DNA from: Pelagomonas calceolata
Lineage: Eukaryota > Sar > Pelagophyceae > Pelagomonadales > Pelagomonadaceae
NCBI GenBank assembly: GCA_918797485.1
Contig: CAKKNE010000004.1
Location: 1,550,001 to 1,614,000 of the forward strand
Length of the DNA: 64,000 bases
Direction: 5' to 3'
The notes beneath the pieces are model-generated. The model saw nothing but the letters and a program-made list of their open reading frames with translations, was not told the DNA's origin and searched no databases. Positions 52,562-61,764 of this stretch are shown here, in pieces (the first letter of the stretch is position 1; every line of letters starts with the position of its first letter). The translations under genes were made by a program, and so were the position numbers.

Positions 52562-53134
52562 ATGGACGTCGCAGCAGCGCGCGAGAAGATGATAGCCCGC
52601 CGCTTCGGTGGGGCGCAGCAATCTCGTACGGGCGGAAAGGGGTCATTCCGCCGGAAAAAGAAAACTGTGCACAAAACAGCTACCTCTGACGACAAAAAAT
52701 TGGGAAGCACATTGAAGAAACTAGGAGTAACCAACATCCCCGCCATCGAGGAGGTCAACCTGTTTACGTCAGATGGTAAGGTAATCCATTTTTCGAATCC
52801 CAAAGGTGATGATTAAACACATATATTTTCACTTACTGGATGAATACAGTCCAAGCATCAATCGCCGCAAATACCTATGTCATCAGTGGTCCGAATGAAG
52901 CGAAGAGTGAGTACATTTTATCTCTGCGTTGTTGATAATAAATGCGCAGAGCTAAGTGATTTACTGCCGGGTATAATGAACCAATTGGGACCTGATAATA
53001 TAGATCATCTCAAACAGCTTGCTGACAATCTCTCGAACTCAAACAAAAGTACCAGTATGGGTGAAGAGCATGATGATGGTGACGAGGACGTCCCCGATCT
53101 TGTTGAGAATTTCGAGGATGTTAGCAAATCTTGA
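52562..53134 (+). CDS. BTF3: Nascent polypeptide-associated complex beta subunit (BTF3)
   Basis: NAC-beta sits at the ribosome exit tunnel and, with NAC-alpha, shields nascent chains. ATG at 52562 gives [20 protein letters not shown], followed by the ribosome-binding basic stretch [14 protein letters not shown]. Exon 1 carries [20 protein letters not shown] and VIHFSNPK. Introns 52806-52849 (44 nt) and 52907-52949 (43 nt) join into [15 protein letters not shown], then [20 protein letters not shown], the core NAC barrel. The protein ends in an acidic tail ([14 protein letters not shown]) at the TGA 53132-53134. The total is about 160 residues, normal for the family. Confidence 0.95.
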
Positions 53135-54220
53135 TTATTTGTCGTGGAAAGCCTCAGCGACGGAAAGGCCACCTAGCTGCCAGTCTATTATGTGGCTCTT
53201 ATATGGCTGGTCACCATCATGTATTGCCGTAGAGTATTGCCGTCATCGACGCCGTCATCTACCCGCAATTCTCGTAGTGTAAATGGGGCCTAGTATGGGG
53301 CCTTTTGCATTTTCGAGTTTTACTAGTACTACTAGTAATTCAAGTTAGATCCGAGTCTTGGTTTCTGGCTGGCCCGGGTTCTGAGGGTTGGCGTTGAGCC
53401 AACGCGAGTCCTATACGGTATACCCCAGAAACCCCGTTGATGAAATGGATCTAACACTAATATCGGGACCAACGGCACCGACCAGCCTGAGTGCCCTGAC
53501 CGAGGGGCCCGGCCCGGTCCCGGGGGGCGGGAGGTCCTGAGCGAGTCTAATCGATCAGAAAATTACCGGCTTCTTCGGATAAGCCTCCTAGTTGCATGCT
53601 GTTGCGATTGCGAGCAAGGTGTGCACTCTAGGTGTGCGCTTATGCGCCGTCTAGGTTGCCATTAACCGCTTAATAACCGGTAATTTACCTATTAGTACCC
53701 CTCGGAGGGGATCCGGGGTTAATAATCCGCTCAATAACCCGACGGGTTTTCGACTAAACCCGTTTAGTGAGATTAGTGAAGACCTCTCCGGGCGAGCGGA
53801 TGGGCGCAAGCAGCCCGTTGAGCTTTTGGATACGTACAGGTACGCCAAGGCAAGTGCCAGGTCATGTGGCCCGGCACGGCCCAGGCCCGCGCGCCAGTGG
53901 GCCGTGAGGCCCCCTCCCCTACCCCTCTATAAGATCCTGAGGTAAATAACCCGTACTAACCGGCAATTACCCGGGTTATTAACCCCGGGCGGCGCCAGGG
54001 GGTAATAACCCCTCAGGTAAATGGCAGCCTAGTGCGCCGTGCGGCCCGTGCTCGTGCTGCTATTGAGCTGCGTGGCCACCAAGGCCTTGTTTAGGCGCTC
54101 TGCCTGCGTAAACTGCACCCTAGGGCATTTAACTTACCCGGGGCGACAACGTAGCGGGGAGTCCTCGTCTCTCTCTCCCTAGACGCATGTTCAGCGACCG
54201 GAGCAAAGGGCCCTAGCCAG
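53135..54220. other. Repeat-derived spacer
   Basis: No gene was seen. Nucleotides 53765-53900 are a diverged copy of 15635-15765. Around it lies an inverted repeat: CCGGGGTTAATAATCCG at 53713-53729 pairs with 53971-53987 (one mismatch), and both flanks are rich in AATAACCC and GGTAAAT strings. These may be the ends of an old ~300-bp element containing the dispersed segment. Confidence 0.45.
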
Positions 54221-57200
54221 CTACAAGTCAGCTTCGATGATTTTCTCTTGGACGTCAGTCACCATGGAAGCTGGAGCTTCAACCATGGACATGTCATTGA
54301 CCCCAGAGCTCATGCTTGCCTGATCGACCGGTGTTGGCTGCGGTCGGGCAGCTTCTGCCTCAATAGTGATTCTGTCCACATCGTCGGCCAGTGACGCCTG
54401 CTCATCTCTTGATTTATTCCGGTAGACAACCATGGCCAAGATGAACAGAACAGCAGCTCCGGCAACAACACCACCAATGATGCCGGCGCTAGCCGCGTCG
54501 ACCCCCCCTCCCGAATTGCTGCTTGAACTCGACCCGGAATCGCTGCTTGAACTCGACCCGGTCGATCCCCCCCCATCCGTGGGCCCCCCATCCGTGGGCC
54601 CCCCATCCGTGGGAGCAGTGGGGCTAATTGGCGAGGTAGGGGTTGAAGTTGAGGGTCTTGGTGTGGGCATGTCCTTGGTGGGCATAGGCGTGGGAAAGGC
54701 TCCAGTGGGCATTGGCGTGGGTCTTGGCGTGGGTTGCTTTGTCGGCCTTGGCGTAGGAAAGCCACCCGTAGGTTTTGGCGACGACGTCGGCACCCACGTG
54801 TCTGTGGTAGGCATTTGGGACGGTTCGTGGGTATCTACTGTACCCACAGAAATGCCAAATAAAACGAAAGCCTGGTGGGCGCCCGGTTCGCCAACCATCA
54901 GATCGTCAATGCCGTCATTATTGACATCAAATGTGCCAAGAGCGACAGCCGCACCGGCCTGCGCTCCAAGATTAGTACCAGTAAGAGCAAAACCATCGCT
55001 GCCATCCAACATGCGAACATCAATACTGGCATGCGCCGGAACCAGGCTAGCAGAACCAAAAACAACATAGGCGGTGCCGGGCTCCGAAGCCGTACGGTCA
55101 AGGCCGTTGGACGCACCAATAAGAATGTCGTCAAGACCATCGTTATTTATGTCCCCGGCACCTGCGACAGCTGAACCAAGCGCACCTCGTCGTAGGGATG
55201 AAACGATAGGCATGGCCTTCTTTGTATTCTCCTTTTTCTTCCAGTTATCAGGTTTGCCAAGCATGATGTATACCATGCCCGAGCCATGGTCAACGCCAGG
55301 AGCTCCGACGAGGAAGTCAGCATAGGAGTCGCCATTGACGTCACCAGCTGCGGAAACAGCAACACCAATATAACGCTCCTCGCTGTCTTTATCTCCCCCC
55401 TCAGATGAGGTGAACGTCATGAAGCCTGGACTGTTATCGGAGTCTGGATCGAGATCGTCGCACTTATATTCAGCGGGGGCATCATCATTGCGCATATACT
55501 CGTTACCAAAAACAACACAGACAGTAGCAGCAGCAGGTGCTCCAACCGCCACATCATCATAGCCATCGTCGTTGATGTCGCCGATGCCGGCAACCGATGA
55601 TCCGAGGTCAGATTGGTCATGGGTGAGGCGAAATCCCTCGGTCGGACCAAAAGTCGTAGCATCAACAATTGAAGCTGATAAGGCCGTCGAAGCCATCCCA
55701 TAATATACATAGGCGCAACTAGACTGCGGGGCGCCGATGACTACATCGGCATAGCCGTCATTGTTGAAATCAAGAGTCGAGAGAGATGACCCAAAACCGT
55801 CGCCGTTCGACCCGCCTTGCAGTTGGATGTAGTCAACACCAAGCATCATGTCGCTCTCTAGAGAAATGATATTAGTTTCCGGAAACCCATCACCTCCAAA
55901 TACTACAAAAACTGTGCCCGTGCTGTCATTATCCGCCGGACAGGCCAACGCCATGTCGTCATGGCCATCAAGATTGAAGTCTCCCGCTGATGCAACGACT
56001 TGTATACTACAGGGGGCTTCTATGGCTGCACCGACGAAGTTGCCAGAAGTCTGTGTGGTGATAGAGTTGAGATCGCCCGCAAAAATATCATCGTTGGCAG
56101 CGCCGTAAATCAGGTAAGCTTTGCCATCGGCGGCCGCGACGAAGTCATCAATACCATCAAAGTCAACGTCACCAATGAATGCTATAGAGGGGAGCGTTTC
56201 TTCTCCGCGCAAGATAGAACCCGCTGACATCCCTTGTATGGAGCTCAGGGCAACTTTAGAGGGAAAGGGGAGCTTTTCGTTGCCCAGAGAGTAGGTCGGA
56301 CGCGAAGGAGCGGGCGTGGGCATTGCAGATGGACCAGTGGGCATTGTTGTGGGTGCCTTGGAATTAAAATGTTGGCCAAATATGACGTAGGCATTGCCTC
56401 CCTTGTTAGAGGCAGAACCCTTCTGGAATACCGATGAAACTATGATATCATCTATACCGTCATTGTTGAAATCGGCGGCCGCGGCAACATCGAAGCCAGC
56501 ACCGTCGCCAGAGTGTTCGCCATACATGGTAAAGCCATCGAAACCGTTAAGATCAGAAAGATCAAAGGTTCCCTTTTTCTTGGACCCTCCAAGCACACAA
56601 TAGACGGTACCAGCCATTTCGCGCGCTTGGGGAGATGAAGTAAAGGCCCCGATGAGCACATCGTCGAGGCCGTCACCGTCTACATCACCTGCGCTGGAGA
56701 CGGAGTAGCCAGCCATGTCCTTAGCAACATCGCCACGAAAGGAGATGTCAGCCCGGACAGTTGGGCCGAAGTGCTTGCGGCCCAGCACTATGTAAGCAGC
56801 ACCCCGACGATGTTCAAAGCCTGCCGCGCCAACAATGATGTCTCCGTAGCCGTCACCATTGAAGTCGCCAGCCTTTTTAACATCACCACCACAAAGATCG
56901 CCCTTTTTGGCACCAAGTATGCCAAACCCGTCGGAGCCATCCATTTCGTCTAGAAATAAAGTGCCGTGGTATTGAATACCCCCAAATATCACAAACGCCG
57001 CACCGCCATCTCCGTACTGGGGAGCGCCCACTGCGATATCGTCATGACCATCACCATTCACGTCATCGAGTGCCGCCATCTCGAGACCCAGCAGGGCTTT
57101 CTTACCGGCACCATCTTTATTCTTCAGTGCAAGAATTACACCCCGTGGGTTCATCGACCCGCCCTTACCAGCAAGATTTTGGAGTGGTAGGATCGACCGG

Positions 57201-58363
57201 TCGAATTCGTTGGTTCCGTAGACTAAAACAGCTTCGCCCACGTCGTCCACGTGGCCATTTTTGGAGTCGGTCTCCACGCCAATGAGGAAGTCATCAAAAC
57301 CATCGTCGTTGAGGTCAAAGCCACCCGAAATAGATTGACCGACGCCTCGAAAATTTGCATCGCCTTCTATGCGAAACCCACGCTCGATCGGAAATCCTGT
57401 GTGCCCGGAGCTAGTGAGATCCCAGGCGCCGTGGCCCGTCAAAGTTGTTCGATCTCCGCCAAAGAAAACGTAGACCCGCCCTTGCGAAACCAAGGAAGAA
57501 CCCACACCATCTCCCGAGGCCCCAATTAAGATATCATCGAAACCATCTCCGTTCACATCACCGGCCGTCGTGACTTGCGAGCCAAATGCACTGTCTTCCT
57601 GATCGGTATTATCCTCTCGGAGGATCATGAATGCATTTTCTCCCAATGCGTTGATAGCGGTCTCAAAGGTTCCAACATTTGATTTCTGATCAGCCCACGG
57701 CGGATATTTTGACTGTAGCCGGCGACGACGAGCGGAGGAGTCATATTCACTTGAACCAAAGAGTACGTAGACATGTCGCACCCCCGGAGCACCAATGATG
57801 ATATCGTCCACACCATCACCATCAACGTCGCCGGCCGGTGCCACAGATGCCCCCAGAAAGCCTAAGTCCGTAAACCCCTGGAAGGACGCGGCGTTCACGT
57901 AGTACCCATCCCGACGACCAGAGTTGCTCAAACCTAAGTCACTGTCCGGCCCAAAATTCATATTCCCGAGATTGAAATCAACGCCAAAACCGCCGTCCGC
58001 CGAGGAAGCGATCTTGAGCCGCTCTAGCCTCATGCATCGCTCGTGTGCCTCGATCAAGTTGCTGCATTCATCTTCGTCCTTGTTATTCGCATTCAAGCAC
58101 TCCTCTTTCTGCTTCCTTGTCTTGGGGCATCGGTCTTCCTCCGCGACGGTTCTGCTCGCCTCGCCATACTCGTATGAGTACGACAGCAGATCCTCGAATT
58201 CAAAAGTCGCCACTAACCCTTCATCACGTTGCCCCCCAAGCATGTTCAGGCGGTCGCTCGCCGGCGTCGCGCCGCGAAGAGCTTCGTAGTCCACGAATGG
58301 CGCGGCGCGTGTCATCAAGGCGCCAGAGCACGCCCATGCGAAGGCGAGCTGAACAGACCGCAT
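54221..58363 (-). CDS. Integrin-alpha-like FG-GAP membrane protein with two beta-propellers
   Basis: A single exon of 1,380 residues starts at ATG 58363. The N-terminus MRSVQLAFAWACSGALMTRA is a likely signal peptide. Residues 79-110 hold a twin CX9C pattern (C79, C89, C100, C110). From about residue 185 there are 14 FG-GAP calcium loops of the form GDvNgDGxDDxxiGA (e.g. AGDVDGDGVDDIIIGAPG): seven before and seven after a Pro-Thr linker (TMPTGPSAMPTPAPSRPT), so two seven-bladed propellers. A second Pro-Thr stalk and a Gly/Ser-rich repeat lead to one membrane helix (IIGGVVAGAAVLFILAMVVY, about 1290-1312) and a ~68-residue cytoplasmic tail without a GFFKR integrin motif. It is inferred to be a plasma-membrane adhesion or matrix receptor. 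The Pro-Thr linkers are typical of stramenopile surface proteins. Confidence 0.9.
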   Translation of the reverse strand: MRSVQLAFAWACSGALMTRAAPFVDYEALRGATPASDRLNMLGGQRDEGLVATFEFEDLLSYSYEYGEASRTVAEEDRCPKTRKQKEECLNANNKDEDECSNLIEAHERCMRLERLKIASSADGGFGVDFNLGNMNFGPDSDLGLSNSGRRDGYYVNAASFQGFTDLGFLGASVAPAGDVDGDGVDDIIIGAPGVRHVYVLFGSSEYDSSARRRRLQSKYPPWADQKSNVGTFETAINALGENAFMILREDNTDQEDSAFGSQVTTAGDVNGDGFDDILIGASGDGVGSSLVSQGRVYVFFGGDRTTLTGHGAWDLTSSGHTGFPIERGFRIEGDANFRGVGQSISGGFDLNDDGFDDFLIGVETDSKNGHVDDVGEAVLVYGTNEFDRSILPLQNLAGKGGSMNPRGVILALKNKDGAGKKALLGLEMAALDDVNGDGHDDIAVGAPQYGDGGAAFVIFGGIQYHGTLFLDEMDGSDGFGILGAKKGDLCGGDVKKAGDFNGDGYGDIIVGAAGFEHRRGAAYIVLGRKHFGPTVRADISFRGDVAKDMAGYSVSSAGDVDGDGLDDVLIGAFTSSPQAREMAGTVYCVLGGSKKKGTFDLSDLNGFDGFTMYGEHSGDGAGFDVAAAADFNNDGIDDIIVSSVFQKGSASNKGGNAYVIFGQHFNSKAPTTMPTGPSAMPTPAPSRPTYSLGNEKLPFPSKVALSSIQGMSAGSILRGEETLPSIAFIGDVDFDGIDDFVAAADGKAYLIYGAANDDIFAGDLNSITTQTSGNFVGAAIEAPCSIQVVASAGDFNLDGHDDMALACPADNDSTGTVFVVFGGDGFPETNIISLESDMMLGVDYIQLQGGSNGDGFGSSLSTLDFNNDGYADVVIGAPQSSCAYVYYGMASTALSASIVDATTFGPTEGFRLTHDQSDLGSSVAGIGDINDDGYDDVAVGAPAAATVCVVFGNEYMRNDDAPAEYKCDDLDPDSDNSPGFMTFTSSEGGDKDSEERYIGVAVSAAGDVNGDSYADFLVGAPGVDHGSGMVYIMLGKPDNWKKKENTKKAMPIVSSLRRGALGSAVAGAGDINNDGLDDILIGASNGLDRTASEPGTAYVVFGSASLVPAHASIDVRMLDGSDGFALTGTNLGAQAGAAVALGTFDVNNDGIDDLMVGEPGAHQAFVLFGISVGTVDTHEPSQMPTTDTWVPTSSPKPTGGFPTPRPTKQPTPRPTPMPTGAFPTPMPTKDMPTPRPSTSTPTSPISPTAPTDGGPTDGGPTDGGGSTGSSSSSDSGSSSSSNSGGGVDAASAGIIGGVVAGAAVLFILAMVVYRNKSRDEQASLADDVDRITIEAEAARPQPTPVDQASMSSGVNDMSMVEAPASMVTDVQEKIIEADL

Positions 58364-59226
58364 CGTCGAAAATTTCGACTGCCAAAAATTCTAGGATACA
58401 ATTTTTGATTGAACTTCAGCATAGGCTGACCAGCGAGATATACGAGTTACTGGGGCAACTAGGCGTTAATCCCACCAGTGCCCAAGATGGGTCACGGAAA
58501 TCATGATAGGGCCACCGTGAGCGCCCGGGCCTCAGGCTCTATACCAACTTACTGCGGTCACGGTTACTGCGGCGCGGGTCACGGTGTCTAGCTGTACGTG
58601 CCCGCTTAATGACCCTCACAATTCTGAGCCACACGAGATACATCCTCCAGTAGAAGAGGCCGCTTATGTTCCGAGTCAACGGTTGGACGTCACGGTTTCA
58701 AGTTGCGTCCAGGGGGAGCCTGAGTAGAGAGAGAGGAACCCTTTAGCCTGAGCCCATCCTACTAGTACCCTAGATATGTATCTCTCACTCTGTAAATTGA
58801 GTCCATACATTGCCAGTGACTCGGAGTGCCAGTGTCTATCGACGGCGACTCGGACCGTGACCGTCACGGTTACGCTAGTACTCACTGGCACTCAGGCTGG
58901 CAGGCTCAGGCCCGGGCTATGTCACGGTAAACCAGCCTGAGCTTATAATACAACACTCTCGTAGTGGGTTAGCGCCAGTTTTCTGATTGAGCAGCTAGGA
59001 CCCTGCTACTTTACATAACGCTGCGACATACTCTTGCTACGTAGGTACCACGGTACCGTAGGTACCGTAGGTACAATACCGTAGGTACCGTGTACGGTAC
59101 CTAGGTATGTCTAGCGTGCGTTGGCCGCTTACTCTCACTACACCGCACAAATTGAAAGCAAGCTGAATTTTAAATCTCTCGAGAACATTAGACGAAGTCG
59201 ATGATCTGCTTATCGTGATATTCGCA
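58364..59226. other. Spacer rich in short palindromic motifs
   Basis: No gene was seen. The sequence is dense in TCACGGT/ACCGTGA motifs (58556-58585, 58855-58880), CAGTGACTCGG, and a cluster of GTACCGTAGGTACC units at 59041-59110. The same vocabulary appears in other spacers of the window. Confidence 0.5.
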
Positions 59227-61623
59227 ATGGTTATGGCGAGACCGAATATTCGTTTGGCAAGGCTACGTGCGAGACGGAAACAAGCTGTGTGGAGTCCCGC
59301 ACTTACATCAGCTGTTCCCGCAACTCATTCTGCAACATTTTCAAAATCCAACAAAATTGCAGCTTACCTTGCCTCGAAAATCACATCTACTCTTACTGTG
59401 AGATCAATTGTATATTTTTATTTAGTGGCAACTGCATATACGCAGGCCATTTTCACTGCCCTTGTGTCTATACCCAACTACAGATCGAGTGGAATCATCA
59501 CTTATGCCCATGAAAATGTGACTAGTGATGAGCAAAGGTTAGTATCTTGGATACGTCACATCAACCTCAAAGGGGCTCTCAGGCTATTATCACACGCCAA
59601 GCTGAAGGAACGTCAGTGGCACTGCGGTCAGATTGTGGTTAATTTTGCGGAAATTTCATCAGTGATCACAAATTCGCTAACCAATTCGTGGTCCGCGTGC
59701 GATTATGCTACATTTGGTGGCAGGGTGCATGTGGCTCCAGCTCGCTTGCTGATGTTATCGGGTGTTTATTCTGACAGACTCTCAACCATTCATAGAACAA
59801 GTCAATACGAAATGGTTGGCAGGACAACGCAGGATATGGCCCGAGTTCCAAAATTTGCCGCCTTGACAGAAGTCCTTTCAACTGGTAGCCCACGTCCGAT
59901 AGAATTTTACGAACAAATCATAGAACACGCAGGGCAGTTACTGGGCCAAATGAAACCCACGTTGGCTCCCGATTTGCATGATAATAATGATAAGCTGATT
60001 TTTGCTATTCAAAGGCAAATTTTCTTCGCCACTTATTACAGGCTTGCCAATTTGGGAAGAATAATGCCTCTACAAATGGCTAAAAGAAACACACTTCGAA
60101 TATCAGTTTTTGCAAGGGACATGCAAGAGATCCAATATGGCCCTGCAGGCAAAAAGATTATATATTTTGTGCCAGATGTTGCGCAGTCAGACGTAGCAAA
60201 AACTGATCCCACATCGACCAAAGATCGCTTTCACAGAGCTCATCGTTGCGCTTTCAACAACAAAAGAGGAGCATTTCCATCACAACAATGCCCAATTGTC
60301 TTGTCTGATGAACACAAGCGGAAACAAGTTGCCCCTTTGAATCAGTTGCTTAGTGTCATGGGGGACCTTGGTGCGCTGTGCATAGTAGCTGCGCGTTCAC
60401 AGTATACATGCAAACAGCTGAAAATTTTCACCACAGCATGCGGTGTATATGCAACCTCATCTGAATCCGTGAGACTTGATGCCCAAAACAGCCGTGACCA
60501 TACTTGGGCCTACAACTTAGTGAAAGATGTGCAGGATATTCAATATCCTAATTTCAAACTTTCTGCACAATTTATCTGCACATCTACTAGCATTAGACGC
60601 CTCCAGAAAGATGCTTCTGTTCCTGCCATTTATGATCACTCACTAGCACGACGTGCATCCATGCAAATGTACACAACCACTCGAGAAGATATTAGACACT
60701 ATAACCCCCATTTAGCCTTATTTGGGCATCAAAGAGACGCCGGTGACCAATTGCCTATGGGGGGGGGAACCCAAAACGTTCACCAAGGCTCACATCTGCC
60801 AGTGTACAAGGATAAGGAAAGTAACTCATCCATCACAAAGCCAATTCTTCTGATTGAAGATATTTCTCTTCGTTGGAACGTCCATGCCAACATGGCCAGG
60901 AGCATATTGCGTGAACTCAGAATGGCAGAACTCTCGATTAGACCCATTGATCACATTGCCGTGAGCTTATTGAGCACATCTAGTAAGCTTGCAATGACAC
61001 TACATGTAAGATCAAGGAAAAGTGTATTTCAACGCTATGATTACATTGAGGCTGCAGAAGGGAAACTGTGTGCATTGCGCGTTTGCCAGTCTCAAATAAC
61101 CGCACTCAAAGTTCATCCGCATATTTATAGCTGGAGCGCCAAGGATAAGGAAAGAATTGGACTAATTTCGCAAGGAGCACATAACCTTAACGCTCTTGAT
61201 ACAATCAGATTGTTTTTCAGGGAGTACCTTGCGCGCAAGCACAAACCAACACGGCAGCAGCTGTTGGGTCAGACTATACATGAACCATCTAGCACAGAAT
61301 TGCATGACTTAGCAACCAGGTCAGTACCCATCAGCTCAAGTTATACAGCTCGCTATTATTATCAAAATGAAGTATGTAAAAGACTTAGCCCCACATGCAG
61401 GATTCAGGGAGCACTCGGTTTGATCTTACAGCCTCAATCTGTTTGCACCTCACACGACCGCAAAGTAATTGTCTCCACAAAGAAAAAATTGAGCTCAGCG
61501 CTTTCACAATATATGGTAGACACATTTGCCAGCCTGTTACTTCATCGGCTATTCCCCGAGAACATCAAGATTGTCCACGACTTTACGGTCGAGTGTGGAA
61601 CTCATAGGCCATGCGATTGGTGA
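59227..61623 (+). CDS. Orphan intronless ORF, 798 residues
   Basis: I do not recognise this protein. The first ATG in the long open frame is at 59227 (MVMARPNIRLARLRARRKQA), a basic N-terminus that could be an organelle transit peptide. A hydrophobic stretch (VYFYLVATAYTQAIFTALVS, residues ~65-85) could be one membrane helix. The remainder looks globular, basic and mildly AT-rich. The C-terminus (YMVDTFASLLLHRLFPENIK, then IVHDFTVECGTHRPCDW) faintly resembles the approach to a nuclease-like or RAP-type domain, cut off by TGA at 61621-61623; this is weak. The frame is uninterrupted over 2.4 kb and contains a G9 run (60761) that stays in frame, which argues that it is or recently was under selection. 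It could be a retrocopy or come from a mobile element or virus. Confidence 0.5.
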   Translation: MVMARPNIRLARLRARRKQAVWSPALTSAVPATHSATFSKSNKIAAYLASKITSTLTVRSIVYFYLVATAYTQAIFTALVSIPNYRSSGIITYAHENVTSDEQRLVSWIRHINLKGALRLLSHAKLKERQWHCGQIVVNFAEISSVITNSLTNSWSACDYATFGGRVHVAPARLLMLSGVYSDRLSTIHRTSQYEMVGRTTQDMARVPKFAALTEVLSTGSPRPIEFYEQIIEHAGQLLGQMKPTLAPDLHDNNDKLIFAIQRQIFFATYYRLANLGRIMPLQMAKRNTLRISVFARDMQEIQYGPAGKKIIYFVPDVAQSDVAKTDPTSTKDRFHRAHRCAFNNKRGAFPSQQCPIVLSDEHKRKQVAPLNQLLSVMGDLGALCIVAARSQYTCKQLKIFTTACGVYATSSESVRLDAQNSRDHTWAYNLVKDVQDIQYPNFKLSAQFICTSTSIRRLQKDASVPAIYDHSLARRASMQMYTTTREDIRHYNPHLALFGHQRDAGDQLPMGGGTQNVHQGSHLPVYKDKESNSSITKPILLIEDISLRWNVHANMARSILRELRMAELSIRPIDHIAVSLLSTSSKLAMTLHVRSRKSVFQRYDYIEAAEGKLCALRVCQSQITALKVHPHIYSWSAKDKERIGLISQGAHNLNALDTIRLFFREYLARKHKPTRQQLLGQTIHEPSSTELHDLATRSVPISSSYTARYYYQNEVCKRLSPTCRIQGALGLILQPQSVCTSHDRKVIVSTKKKLSSALSQYMVDTFASLLLHRLFPENIKIVHDFTVECGTHRPCDW

Positions 61624-61764
61624 AAATTACAAGAATTGCAAACCGGGAAGGGAATTTGTTAGCGTTAGGTTTTTGCCATAGTGCGGAAGACGACGCTCGA
61701 CAGAGGTGCGACAGCGCGGCACTCCCACTGCGAGCGCTCCAATAAAAGGACCCAGTTTGAGGCC

